Assembly: GCF_036320965.1 (NCBI RefSeq)
Contig: NC_092238.1
Coordinates: forward strand, 55,369,943 to 55,433,942
Length of the DNA stretch: 64,000 nucleotides
Source of the DNA: Panulirus ornatus
Lineage: Eukaryota; Arthropoda; Malacostraca; Decapoda; Palinuridae
Reading direction: 5' to 3'
Within the stretch, counting starts at the first letter, position 1. Every line of letters starts with the position of its first letter. The translations under genes were made by a program, and so were the position numbers. Under the pieces are notes generated by a model, which saw nothing but the letters and a program-made list of their open reading frames with translations, had not been told where the DNA came from and made no database searches. Shown here in pieces: positions 52,803 to 64,000 of the stretch.

Positions 52803-55800
52803 CCCTGGGGATAGGGGTGAAAGAATACTTCCCACGCATTCCTCGCGTGTCGTAGAAAGCGACTAGAGGGGACGGGAGCGGGGGGCCAGAAATCCTCCCC
52901 TCCTTGTATTTTTTTTTTTAACTTTCTAAAATGGGAAACAGAAGAAGGAGTCACGCAGGGAGTGCTCATCCTCCTCGAAGGCTCAGATTGGTGTGCCTAA
53001 ATGTGTGTGGATGTAACCAAGATGTGAAAAAAGGAGAGATAGGTAGTATGTTTGAGGAAAGGAACCTGGATGATTTGGCTCTGAGTGAAACGAAGCTCAA
53101 GGGTAAAGGGGAAGAGTGGTTTGGGAATGTCTTGGGAGTAAAGTCATGGGTTATTGAGAGGACAAGAGCAAGGGAAGGAGTAGCAGTACTCCTGAAACAG
53201 GAGTTGTGGGAATATGTGATAGAATGTAACAAAAGTAAATTCTCGATTAATATGGGTAAAACTGAAAGTTGATGGAGAGAGATGGGTGATTATTGGTGCA
53301 TATGCACATGGGCATGAGAAGAAAGATCATGAGAGGCAAGTGTTTTGGGAGCAGCTGAATGAGTGTGTTAGTGGTTTTGATGCACGAGACGGGGTTATAG
53401 TGACGGGTGATTTGAATGCATAGGTGAGTTATGTGGCAGATGAGATAATAATTGGTATACATGGGATGTTCAGTGTTGTAAATGGATATGGTGAAGAGCT
53501 TCTAGATTTATGTGCTGAAAAAGAACTGATGATTGGGAATACCTGGTTTAAAAAGCGAGATATACATAAGTATACTTATGTAAGTAGGAGAGATGGCCAG
53601 AGAGCGTTATTGAATTACGTGTTAATTGACAGGCGCGCGAAAGAGAGACTTTTGGATGTTAATGTGTTGAGAGGTGCAACTGGAGGGATGTCTGATCATT
53701 ATCTTGTTGAGACTAAGGTGAAGATTTGTATGGGTTTTCAGAAAAGAAGAGTGAATGTTGGGGTGAAGAGGGTGGTGAGAGTAAGTGAGCTTGGGAAGGA
53801 GACTTGTGTGAGGAAGTACCAGGAGAGACTGAGTACAGAATGGAAAAAGGTGAGAACAATGGAAGTAAGGGGAGTGGGGGAGGAATGGGATGTATTTAGG
53901 GAATCAGTGATGGATTGCGCAAAAGATGCTTGTGGCATGAGAAGAGTGGGAGATGGGTTGATTAGAAAGGGTAGTGAGTGGTGGGATGAAGAAGTAAGAG
54001 TATTAGTGAAAGAGAAGAGAGAGGCATTTGGACGATTTTTGCAGGGAAAAAATGCAATTGAGTGGGAGATGTATAAAAGAAAGAGACAGGAGGTCAAGAG
54101 AAAGGTGCAAGAGGTGAAAAAAAGGGCAAATGAGAGTTGGGGTGAGAGAGTATCATTAAATTTTAGGGAGAATAAAAAGATGTTCTGGAAGGAGGTAAAT
54201 AAAGTGCGTAAGACAAGGGAGCAAATGGGAACTTCAGTGAAGGGCGCAAATGGGGAGGTGATAACAAGTAGTGGTGATGTGAGAAGGAGATGGAGTGAGT
54301 ATTTTGAAGGTTTGTTGAATGTGTTTGATGATAGAGTGGCAGATATAGGGTGTTTTGGTCGAGGTGGTGTGCAAAGTGAGAGAGTTAGGGAAAATGATTT
54401 GGTAAACAGAGAAGAGGTAGTAAAAGCTTTGCGGAAGATGAAAGCCGGCAAGGCAACAGGTTTGGATGGTATTGCAGTGGAATTTATTAAAAAAGGGGGT
54501 GACTGTATTGTTGACTGGTTGGTAAGGTTATTTAATGTATGTATGACTCATGGTGAGGTGCGTGAGGATTGGCGGAATGCGTGCATAGTGCCATTGTACA
54601 AAGGCAAAGGGGATAAGAGTGATTGCTGAAATTACCGAGGTATAAGTTTGTTGAGTATTCCTGGTAAATTATATGGGAGGATATTGATTGAGAGGGTGAA
54701 GGCATGTACAGAGCATCAGATTGGGGAAGAGCAGTGTGGTTTCAGAAGTGGTAGAGGATGTGTGGATCAGGTGTTTGCTTTGAAGAATGTATGTGAGAAA
54801 TACTTAGAAAAGCAAATGGATTTGTATGTAGCATTTATGGATCTGGATAAGGCATATGATAGAGTTGATAGAGATGCTCTGTGGAAGGTATTAAGAATAT
54901 ATGGTGTGGGAGGCAAGTTGTTAGAAGCAGTGAAAAGTTTTTATCGAGGATGTAAGGAATGTGTACGTGTAGGAAGAGAGGAAAGTGATTGGTTCTCAGT
55001 GAAAATAGGTTTGCGGCAGGGGTGTGTGATGTCTCCATGGTTGTTTAATTTGTTTATGGATGGGGTTGTTAGGGAGGTGAATGCAAGAGCTTTGGAAAGA
55101 GGGGCAAGTATGAAGTCTGTTGTGGATGAGAGAGCTTGGAAAGTGAGTCAGTTGTTGTTCGCTGATGATACAGCGCTGGTGGCTGATTCATGTGAGAAAC
55201 TGCAGAAGCTGGTGACTGAGTTTGGTAAAGTGTGTGAAAGAAGAAAGTTAAGAGTAAATGTGAATAAGAGCAAGGTTATTAGGTACAGTAGGGTTGAGGG
55301 TCAAGTCAATTGGGAGGTGAGTTTGAATGGAGAAAAACTGGAGGAAGTGAAGTGTTTTAGATATCTGGGAGTGGATCTGGCAGCAGATGGAACCATGGAA
55401 GCGGAAGTGGATCATAGGGTGGGGGAGGGGCCGAAAATTTTGGGAGCCTTGAAGAATGTGTGGAAGTCGAGAACATTATCTCAGAAAGCAAAAATGGGTA
55501 TGTTTGAAGGAATAGTGGTTCCAACAATGTTGTATGGCTGCGAGGCGTGGGCTATGGATAGAGTGGTGCGCAGGAGGATGGATGTGATGGATATGAGATG
55601 TTTGAGGACAGTGTGGTGTGAGGTGGTTTGATCGAGTAAGTAACGTAAGGGTAAGAGAGATGTGTGGAAATAAAAAGAGCGTGGTTGAGAGAGCAGAAGA
55701 GGGTGTTTTGAAATGGTTTGGGCCAATGGAGAGAATGAGTGAGGAAAGATTGACCAAGAGGATATATGTGTCGGAGGAGGAGGGAACGAGGAGAAGAGGG

Positions 55801-56109
55801 AGACCAAATTGGAGGTGGAAAGATGGAGTGAAAAAGATTTTGTGTGATCGGGGCCTGAACATGCAGAAGGGTGAAAGGAGGGCAAGGAATAGAGTGAATT
55901 GGAGCGATGTGGTATGCCGGGGTTGACGTGCAGTCAGTGGATTGAATCAGGGCATGTGAAGCGTCTGGGGTAAACTATGGAAAGCTGTGTAGGTATATAT
56001 ATTTGCGTGTGTGGACGTATGTATGTACATGTGTATGGGGGTGGGTTGGGCTATTTCTTTCGTCTGTTTCCTTGCGCTACCTCGCAAACGCGGGAGACAG
56101 CGACAAAGC
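52799..56109 (+). mobile_element. RTE LINE, full-length copy
   Basis: About 3.3 kb: 5' end ATCCCTGGGGATAGGGG at 52801 next to (TA)n, 5' UTR to 52930, ORF region 52931-55926, short 3' UTR, terminal block, then A-run and a long (TA)n. With 42155-45476 it defines the family's complete structure. Confidence 0.9.
52931..55926 (+). pseudogene. RTE EN-RT ORF, full length, five disruptions
   Basis: ATG at 52931 ([17 protein letters not shown]), family stop at 55924-55926. Disruptions: an extra A near 53228 shifts the frame; a TAG near 53421 in the GDLNAK segment (GDLNA then stop), with a further frame change nearby; a TGA at 54627-54629 in SDCSNYRG; a two-base loss near 55612 before GVRWFDRV. EN residues (SETKL, SDHYLVETKV) and RT motifs (LRQGCVMSPWLFN, FADDTALVAD) are otherwise intact; the motif A core reads MDLDKAYDRVD. 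Longest open part is 53424-54629. Confidence 0.87.
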
Positions 56110-56704
<595 letters not shown>

Positions 56705-59700
56705 ATCCTGAGGATAGGGGTGAAAGAATACTTCCCACGCATTCCTCACGTGTCGTAGAAGACGATTAGAGGGGACGCGAGCGGGGGGCCTGAAATCCTC
56801 CCCTCCTTGTATTCTAAACTTTCTAAAAATGGGAAACAGAAGAAGGAGTCACGCGGGGAGTGCTCATCCTCCTCGTAGACTTAGATTGGGAAGTCTAAAT
56901 GTGTGTGGATATAACCAAGATGTGAAAAAAGGAGAGATAGGTAATATGTTTGAGGAAAGGAACCTGGATATTTTGGCTCTGAGTGAAAAGAAGCTTAAGG
57001 GTAAAGGGGAAGAGTTGTTTGGGAATGTCTTGGGAGTAAAGTCATGGGTTATTGAGAGGACAAGAGCAAGGGAAGGAGTAGCATTACTCCTGAAACAGGA
57101 GTTGTGGGAGTACTTGATAGAATGTAAGAGAGTAAATTCTCGATTATATGGGTAAAACTGAAAGTTGATGGAGAGAGATGGGTGATTATTGGTGTATATG
57201 CACCTGGGCATGAGAAGAAAGATCATGAGAGGCAAGTGTTTTGGGAGCAGCTAAATGAGTGTGTTACTGGTTTTGATGTACAAGACCGGGTTATATTGAT
57301 AGGTGATTTGAATGCAAAGGTGAGTAATGTAGCAGTTGAGGGAATAATTGGTATACATGGGGTGTTCAGTGTTGTAAATGGAAATGGTGAAGAGCTTGTA
57401 GATTTATGTGCTGAAAAAGGACTGGTGATTGGGAATAACTGATTTAAAAAGCGAAATATACATAAGTATACGTATATAAGTAGGAGAGATGGCCAGAGAG
57501 CGTTATTGGATTACGTGTTAATTGACAGGCGCGAGAAGAGAGACTTTTGGATGTTAATGTGCTGAGAGGTGCAACTGGAGGGATGTCTGATCATTATCTT
57601 GTGGAGGCTAAGGTGAAGATTTGTATAGGTTTTCAGAAAAGAAGAGTGAATGTTGGCGTGAAGAGGATGGTGAGAGTAAGTGAGCTTGGGAAGGAGACTT
57701 GTGTGAGGAAGTACATGGAGAGACTGAGTACAGAATGGAAAAAGGTGAGAGCAATGGAAGTAAGTGGATTGGGTGACGAATGGGATGTATTCAATGAATC
57801 AGTGATGTGGTGCGCAAAAGATTCTTGTGCCATGAGAAGCGTGGGAGGTGGGTTGATCAGAAAGGGTTGTGAGTGGTGGTATGAAAAAGTAAGGTTATTA
57901 GTGAAAGAGAAGAGAGAGGCATTTGGACGATTTTTGCAAGGAAAAAATGCAGTTGAGTGGGAGATGTATAAAAGAAAGAGACATGATGTCAAGAGAAAGG
58001 TGCAAGAGGTGAAAAAGAGGGCCAATGAGAGTTGAGGTGAGAGAGTATCATTAAATTTTAGGGAGAATAAAAAGATGTTCTGGAAGGAGGTAAATAAAGT
58101 GCGTAAGACAAGGGAGCAAATTGGAACTTCAGTGAAGGGCGCTAATGGGGAGGTAACAACAAGTAGTGGTGATATGAGAAGGATATGGAGTGAGTATTAT
58201 GAAGGTTTGTTGAATGTGTTTGATGATGGAGTGGCAGATATAGGGTGTTTTGGTCGAGGTGGTGTGCAAGGTGAGAGGGTTAGGGAAAATGATTTGGTAA
58301 ACAGAGAAGAGGTAGTAAAAGCTTTTGGAAGATGAAGGCCGGCAAGACACCAGGTTTGGCTGGTATTGTAGTGGAATCTACTAAAAAGGGTGGTGACTGC
58401 ATTGTTGAGTGGTTGGCAAGGTTATTTAATGTATGTATGACTCATGGTGAGGTGCCTGAGGATTGGCGGAATGCGTGCATAGTGCCATTCTACAAAGGCA
58501 AAGGGGATAAGCGTGAGTGCTCAATTTAAAGTGGTATACGTTTGTTGAATATTCCTGGTAAATTACATGGGAGGGTATTGATATAGAGGGTGAAGGCATG
58601 TACAGAGCATCAGATTGGGGAAGAGCAGTGTGGTTTCAGAAGAGGTAGAGGATGTGTGGATCAGGTGTTTGCTTTGAAGAATGTATGTAAGAAATACTTA
58701 GAAAAGCAAATGGATTTGTATGTAGCATTTATGGATCTGGAGAAGGCATATGATAGAGTTGATAGAGATGATCTGTGGAAGGTATTAAGAATATATGGTG
58801 TGGAAGGCAAGTTGTTAGAAGCAGTGAAAAGTTTTTATCGAGGATGTAAGGCATATGTACGTGTAGGAAGAGAGGAAAGTGATTGGTTCTCAGTGAATGT
58901 AGGTTTGCGGCAGGGGTATGTGATGTCTCCATGGTTGTTTAATTTGTTTATGGATTGGGTTGTTAGGGAGTTGAATGTAAGAGTTTTGGAAAGAGGGGCA
59001 AGTATGAAGTCTGTTGTGGATGAGAGAGCTTGGGAAGTGAGTCAGTTGTTGTTCGCTGATGATACAGCGCTGGTGGCTGATTCATGTGAGAAACTGCAGA
59101 AGCTGGTGACTGAGTTTGGTAAAGTGTGAAAGAAGAAAGTTAAGAGGAAATGTGAATAAGAGCAAGGTTATTAGGTACAGTAGGGTTGAGGGTCAAGTCA
59201 ATTGGGAAATAAGTTTGAATGGAGAAAAATTGGAGGAATTAAAGTGATTTAGATATCTGGGAGTGGATCTGAAAGCGGATGGAACCATGGAAGCGGAAGT
59301 GAATCATAGGGTGGGGGACGGTGCGAAAATCCTGTGAGCCTTGAAGAATGTGTGGAAGTCGAGAACATTATCTCGGAAAGCAAAAATGGGTATGTTTGAA
59401 GGAATAGTGGTTCCAACAATGTTGTATGGTTGCGAGGGATGGGCTATGGATAGAGTTGTGCGCATGAGGGTGGATGTGCTGTAAATGAGATGTTTGACGA
59501 CAATGTGTTTTGTGAGGTTGTTTGATCGAGTAAGTAATGTAATGTTAAGAGAGATATGTGGAAATAAAAAGAGCGTGGTTGAGAGAGCAGAAGAGGGTGT
59601 TTTGAAATGTTTTGGGCACATGGAGAGAATGAGTGAGGAAAGATTGACCAAGAGGATATATGTGTCGGAGGTGGAGGGAACGAGGATAAGTGGGAGACCA

Positions 59701-60256
59701 AATTGGAGGTGGAAAGATGTAGTGAAAAAGATTTTGAGTGATCGGGGCCTGAACATGCAGGAGGCTGAAAGGCGGGCAAGGATTAGAGTGAATTGCACCG
59801 ATGTCGTATACCGGGGTTGACGTGCTGTCAGTGGATTGAACAGGGCACTTGAAGCGTCTGGGGTTAACCATGGAAAGTTGTGTGGGGCCTGGATGTGGAA
59901 AGGGAGCTGTGGTTCCGGGCATTATTGCATGACAGCTAGAGACTGAGTGTGAACGAATGGGGCCTTTGTTGTCTTTTCCTGGCGCTACCTCGCACTCATG
60001 AGGAGGGAGGGGGATGGTATTCCATGTGTGGCGAGATGGCGATGGGAATAAATAAAGTCAGACAGTGTGAATTGTTGTATGGGTATATATGTATGTGTCT
60101 GTGTGTGTATATATATGTGTACATTGAGATGTATAGGTATGTATATTTGCGTGTGTGGACGTGTATGTATATACATGTGTATGTAGGTGGGTTGGGCCAT
60201 TTCTTTCGTCTGTTTCCTTGCGCTACCTTGCAAACGCGGGAAACAGAGACTAAGCA
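56705..60256 (+). mobile_element. RTE LINE, full-length copy with long 3' UTR, decayed
   Basis: 5' end TATCCTGAGGATAGGGG, ATG at 56829, family stop at 59818-59820, long 3' UTR to the terminal block at 60218-60256. About 3.55 kb; the extra length over the other full-length copies is the long 3' UTR. It joins a 3' fragment at its left without (TA)n between. Confidence 0.88.
56829..59820 (+). pseudogene. RTE EN-RT ORF, full length, heavily broken
   Basis: Frameshifts near 57145 (one base lost), 57532 (bases lost in ID-RRAKER), 58326 and 59128; premature stops near 57442 (TGG to TGA), 58035 (TGG to TGA), 58527, 58585 and 59245. EN has LALSEKKL where the family has SETKL, and GDLNAKVSN and SDHYLVEAKV are intact; RT keeps [11 protein letters not shown] and FADDTALVAD, while the motif B core reads LRQGYVMSPW. 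More lesions than the short-UTR copies, consistent with greater age. Confidence 0.85.
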
Positions 60257-60261
60257 AAATA

Positions 60262-60289
60262 AAATATATATATACATATACATATATAT
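60262..60289. repeat. short (TA)n with TACA interruptions
   Basis: About 28 bp separating the 3' ends of a plus and a minus LINE. Confidence 0.85.
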
Positions 60290-61463
60290 TTTTTTTTCCG
60301 CTGTCTCCTGCGTTTGCGAGGTAGCGCAAGGAAACAGCCGAAAGAAATGGGCCAACCAACCACCATACACATGTATATACATACGTCCACACATTCAAAT
60401 ATACATACCTACACAACTTTCCATGGTTTACCCCAGACGCTTCACATACCCTGATTCAATCCACTGACAGCACGTCAACCCCGGTATACCACATCGATCC
60501 AATTCACTCTATTCCTTGCCCTCCTTTCACCCTTCTGCATGTTTAGGTCCCGATCACAAAAAATCTTTTTCACTCCATATTTCCACCTCCAATTTGGTCT
60601 CCCACTTCTCTTCGTTACCTCCACCTCCGACATATATATCCTCTTGGTCAATCTTTCCTCAATCATTCTCTCCATGTGCACAAAACATTTCAAAACACCC
60701 TCTTCTGCTTTCTCAACCACGGTCTTTCTATTTCTACACATCTCTCTTACCCTTACGTTACTTTCTCGATCAAACCACCTCACACCACACATTGTCCTCA
60801 AACATCTCATTTCCAGCACATCCATCCTCCTGCGCACTACTCTATCCATAGCCCACGCCTCGCAACCATACAACATTGTTGGAACCACTATTCCTTCAAA
60901 CATACCCATTTTTGCTTTACGAGATAATGTTCTTGACTTCCACACATTCTTCAAGGCTCCCAGGATTTTCGCCCCATCCCCCACCCTATGATCCACTTCC
61001 GCTTCCATGGTTCCATCCGCTGCCAGATCCGCTCCCAGATATCTAAAACACTTTACTTCCTCCAGTTTTTCTCCATTCAAACTTACCTCCCAATTGACTT
61101 GACCCTCAACCCTACTGTACCTAATTACCTTGCTCTTATTCACATTTACTCTTAACTTTCTTCTTTCACACACTTTACCAAACTCAGTCACCAGCTTCTG
61201 CAGTTTCTCACATGAATCAGCCACCAGCGCTGTATCATCAGCGAACAACAACTGACTCACTTCACAGGCACTTTTATCCCCAACAGACTTCATACTTGCC
61301 CCTCTTTCCAAATCTCTTGCATTCACCTCCCTAACAACCCCATCCATAAACAAATTAAACAACCATGGAGACATCACACACCCCTGCCGCAAACCTACAT
61401 TTACTGAGAACCAATTACTCTCCTCTCTTCCTACACGTATACATGCCTTACGTTCTCGATAAA

Positions 61464-61466
<3 letters not shown>
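60290..61466 (-). mobile_element. RTE LINE, 5'-truncated minus copy, short 3' UTR
   Basis: Terminal block (60298-60340), short 3' UTR, then one open minus frame of 305 codons (61392-60475) from MRQGCVMSPWLFN through FADDTALVAD to VNWIDVVYRG and a stop at 60475-60477. It continues in frame a little beyond to about 61466, where (TA)n cuts it in the CIRVGREE region. Confidence 0.87.
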
Positions 61467-61554
<88 letters not shown>

Positions 61555-61573
61555 TATAATCTATTAAGGAAAG

Positions 61574-61668
<95 letters not shown>

Positions 61669-61698
61669 TATAATCTATTAAGGAAAGAACGCCATAGG

Positions 61699-61756
<58 letters not shown>
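61467..61756. repeat. tandemly repeated (TA)n blocks with a unique spacer
   Basis: Two copies of a 114-bp unit made of (TA)n plus TCATATAATCTATTAAGGAA (spacers at 61552 and 61666), followed by a third TA tract after GCCATAGGCT (61691-61700). Confidence 0.9.
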
Positions 61757-61758
<2 letters not shown>

Positions 61759-62036
61759 GGTCCTTCCAGTATGTCGTTATTGCCATTTTAAAGGCAGATT
61801 TCTTCTCTCTTGAAATGCGAAAATCCTCCTCCATTTAAAGTTTCTTAAATTCAATTTTTTTCGTTAGAATGATATTTTGAAATTGGTCAAATGGTCGACC
61901 AGACAGCTGCAACAATCGTTGGGGTAGGACAGATCTTGGCATCACTTGTTCATCAAAGCATTTCCTAAGGAATCCAAACCGTAACTTCAGTTGGTGGGCC
62001 TTGATTATCGATTTGGAGAAAGCAGTAACGAAATAG
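61757..62036 (-). pseudogene. PLE N-terminal coding region, inverted segment
   Basis: Minus reading: LIIKAHQLKLRFGFLRKC (about 62000), LPQRLLQLSGRPFDQFQ (about 61900), then [19 protein letters not shown] (61834-61777). It corresponds to 48020-47760 minus of the other PLE, where the same region lies upstream of, and in the same orientation as, the RT. Here it is flipped relative to the RT that follows on plus. Confidence 0.7.
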
Positions 62037-64000
62037 GCTACAAATGTCAGTAAATTGTAAGTTGGACCACCTTATTAAAATCAGCGACTGGACCAAGAAC
62101 ACGAACCCGTCCTCTGTGGTAAACCTGTCTAATAAACACCTAGATAAGGATTCCTTGTGCGCATTACGCTATGGATTAAGTTTTGTGTGCTCTAACAGGG
62201 AAACAGCTGTGTTCATGTCACAAAGTCTTTTTGTAATTTAGAGAAAAGCAGTGATTTAAGTAATGATGAAATTAATACCTGTAAGGGTTTAGTGTCTGAT
62301 AGTTTGTCAAAACCAGTGGAACCTAATTACCCCAAAAGATTTTGAAGAGCGATTAACACCTTAAAAAAAGACAAGGATACACGTATTACTAAAGCAGATA
62401 AGGCTAACACTGCTGAGATTTTAGACAAAAGTAACTATCTAAAAAGAATGATCTTCTAAATGATGACACAACATATTCTAAACTTAGAAAAAATCCCTTA
62501 GAATCAGCTAATTCTCATTTTAATAAAGAAATGAAATCTTTGTTGAAAGGTAATTGTTTTCTTATCAAAAGTTTGTCATCTTTGTCCCCTTCATTGCCAT
62601 ATATGTACGGACTTATCAAAACACATAAACAGAATTTTCCAGCAAGACCTATAGTGAGTCCAGTAGGCTCCATCATATATAAACTGTCAAAAAGGTTAGT
62701 TTCTTTATTAAGCCCTTTAGTGGGTAAGGTATCAAATTCTAATATAATGAACAATGTAGATGTAGTCAACAAGCTCAACAATATCAATGGTAATTTCGAT
62801 TTCAAACTAGCTAGCTTTGATTTTTCCTCACTTTTCACTAAAGTTCCAGTTGATAACCTTTTAGAATATCTATTTGATGAATTGGATGATATCCATTTAC
62901 CTGTTTCAAAGTCTGTTTTCACTGTATTGAAAAACTTGTGCATAAAAGGCTGTGTATTTCAATTCAATGGAGATTATCATGCTCAAAATTTTAGTATGGC
63001 AATGGGATGCCCTCCTTCACCTATACTAAGTAATCTTTATGTGGTATTTATTGAAACAAAATTCCTAAAGGATATCTTACCTTCAAATGCAATTTCGTTT
63101 AGGTATGTAGATGATGTTCTTTGTGTTTGGCCAACAAATGAAAATCTACAAATATTTTTCCCATTACTTAACAATTTAGTACTTTTCATCAAATACACTG
63201 TAGAAAATGAAAATAATGGTATGTTACCAGATTTAGATTCCACGATCCATTGGCAAGGAAACAAGTTTTAGTTTAGCATATACAGAAAACCCACCAATGT
63301 ATGCTCATATATCCATAATTTCTCACCTACACATGAAAGAGTTAAATTATCATCATTTCAATCTATGTCCCTTAGGACATTACGTATTTGCAGTCCAGAG
63401 TTTATTGATGATGAGTTTGAGAAGATATATTATATTGGATCTAAGTTAAAGTACTCTAGATCTTTCATTGATAAATCCCTTAAGTTAGTAAAGTAATCAT
63501 TTTATACAGTTGAGCCACAACCTTACAATGACACGAAGAATCTTTTAGTTCTCCCTTTTAATAATAATTGCACTTTACTTCCCATGTTGCTTAAATCCTT
63601 TAATTTAAATGTTGTCTTTAGCAACAATATTACTATAAAGAATATCTTAATCGGGAAATGACCAAAAAATTCTCTTGGATGCATCTATAAAGACCCTTGT
63701 GGATATTGTGATAAATTTCATTTTGGTCAGACTGGTAAGGATCTTTCTGTTAGACTTAAGCAACATATATATAGTATAAGACCGGGACAAGAATCAAATA
63801 CCTTGCTTAATCACGTTACAAACTATGATCATTGTATTGACTGGATTAATGCCATCTTACTTATTAACTCTAACTCTATTACCAAGAGAAATATCATTGA
63901 ATCTCTCATTATCAAACACACAAAGAATTATAATCTCAATTTTAGTAATAGTCTATACAAATTAGATAACTTTATTGTTGATGAAATTTGTAAAATGATA
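62037..64000 (+). mobile_element. Penelope-like element, RT and GIY-YIG region, runs off right edge
   Basis: Plus coding from NCKLDHLIKISDWTK (62053) to beyond the window. RT blocks: KADKANTAEILDKSNY (about 62390), MYGLIKTHKQNFPARPIVSP (62600), SFDFSSLFTKVPVDNLLE (motif A, 62815), MAMGCPPSPILSNLY (motif B, 62995) and FRYVDDVLCVW (motif C, 63098). The longest open part is 62531-63271. GIY-YIG follows at CIYKDPCGYCDKFHFGQT (63680) with KDLSVRLKQHIYSIRPG. Stops near 62239, 62343 and 63270 and frameshifts (near 62450 and 63660) make it a pseudogene, but both catalytic motifs survive, unlike the copy at 45636-48226. Confidence 0.8.

Overview
The window looks like a non-coding, transposon-saturated stretch of an arthropod nuclear genome, most likely a decapod crustacean. 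What the sequence shows is many copies of one non-LTR retrotransposon family, older CR1-type LINEs, Penelope-like elements (PLEs), very long (TA)n microsatellites and one 100-N scaffold gap. The decapod assignment rests on remembered similarity of the repeats to lobster, crayfish and crab sequence and is an inference. I found no convincing intact host gene, rRNA or functional tRNA.

The dominant component is an RTE-clade LINE. Its single ORF of about 998 codons carries an APE-type endonuclease, a basic linker and a reverse transcriptase, and its 3' UTR ends in a conserved block followed by A-rich and/or (TA)n sequence. About twenty segments are present. Two are essentially full length and cleanly preserved (42155-45476 minus, 52799-56109 plus), one is full length but decayed (56705-60256 plus), and one lacks only the 5' end (4591-7523 plus). 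Most segment ends abut (TA)n. Three insertions have an inverted 5' segment, the signature of twin priming (14812-16421, 18434-21603, 39028-41958). Three short elements share both the 5' and 3' ends of the LINE and look like its non-autonomous derivative.

Layout: 1-8.9 kb RTE copies, short derivatives and (TA)n; 7.6-9.6 kb a tandem duplication whose first copy looks like unpolished read sequence; 9.6-14.1 kb old single-copy-looking sequence with a decayed CR1 fragment; 14.1-27.4 kb dense RTE; 27.9-36.7 kb decayed CR1 elements with ORF1 esterase and ORF2 endonuclease-RT, in both orientations, around a broken member of an unnamed protein family (32.7-34.0 kb); 36.7-38.9 kb unrecognised sequence and the gap; 39-45.5 kb RTE; 45.6-48.2 kb a PLE with terminal direct repeats and a hammerhead-like motif; 48.2-50.8 kb an old RTE copy, two tRNA-derived SINEs and a PLE 3' end; 51.2-52.7 kb a duplicated unit with polyadenylation signals; 52.8-61.5 kb RTE; 61.8-64 kb a second PLE with intact YVDD and GIY-YIG sequence that runs off the right edge.

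Functionally this is a retrotransposon graveyard with a young layer (RTE with the short 3' UTR, one frameshift or a few nonsense codons per copy), a middle layer (RTE with the long 3' UTR, PLEs) and an old layer (CR1). Several frame breaks lie at homopolymers, so some may be sequencing errors.
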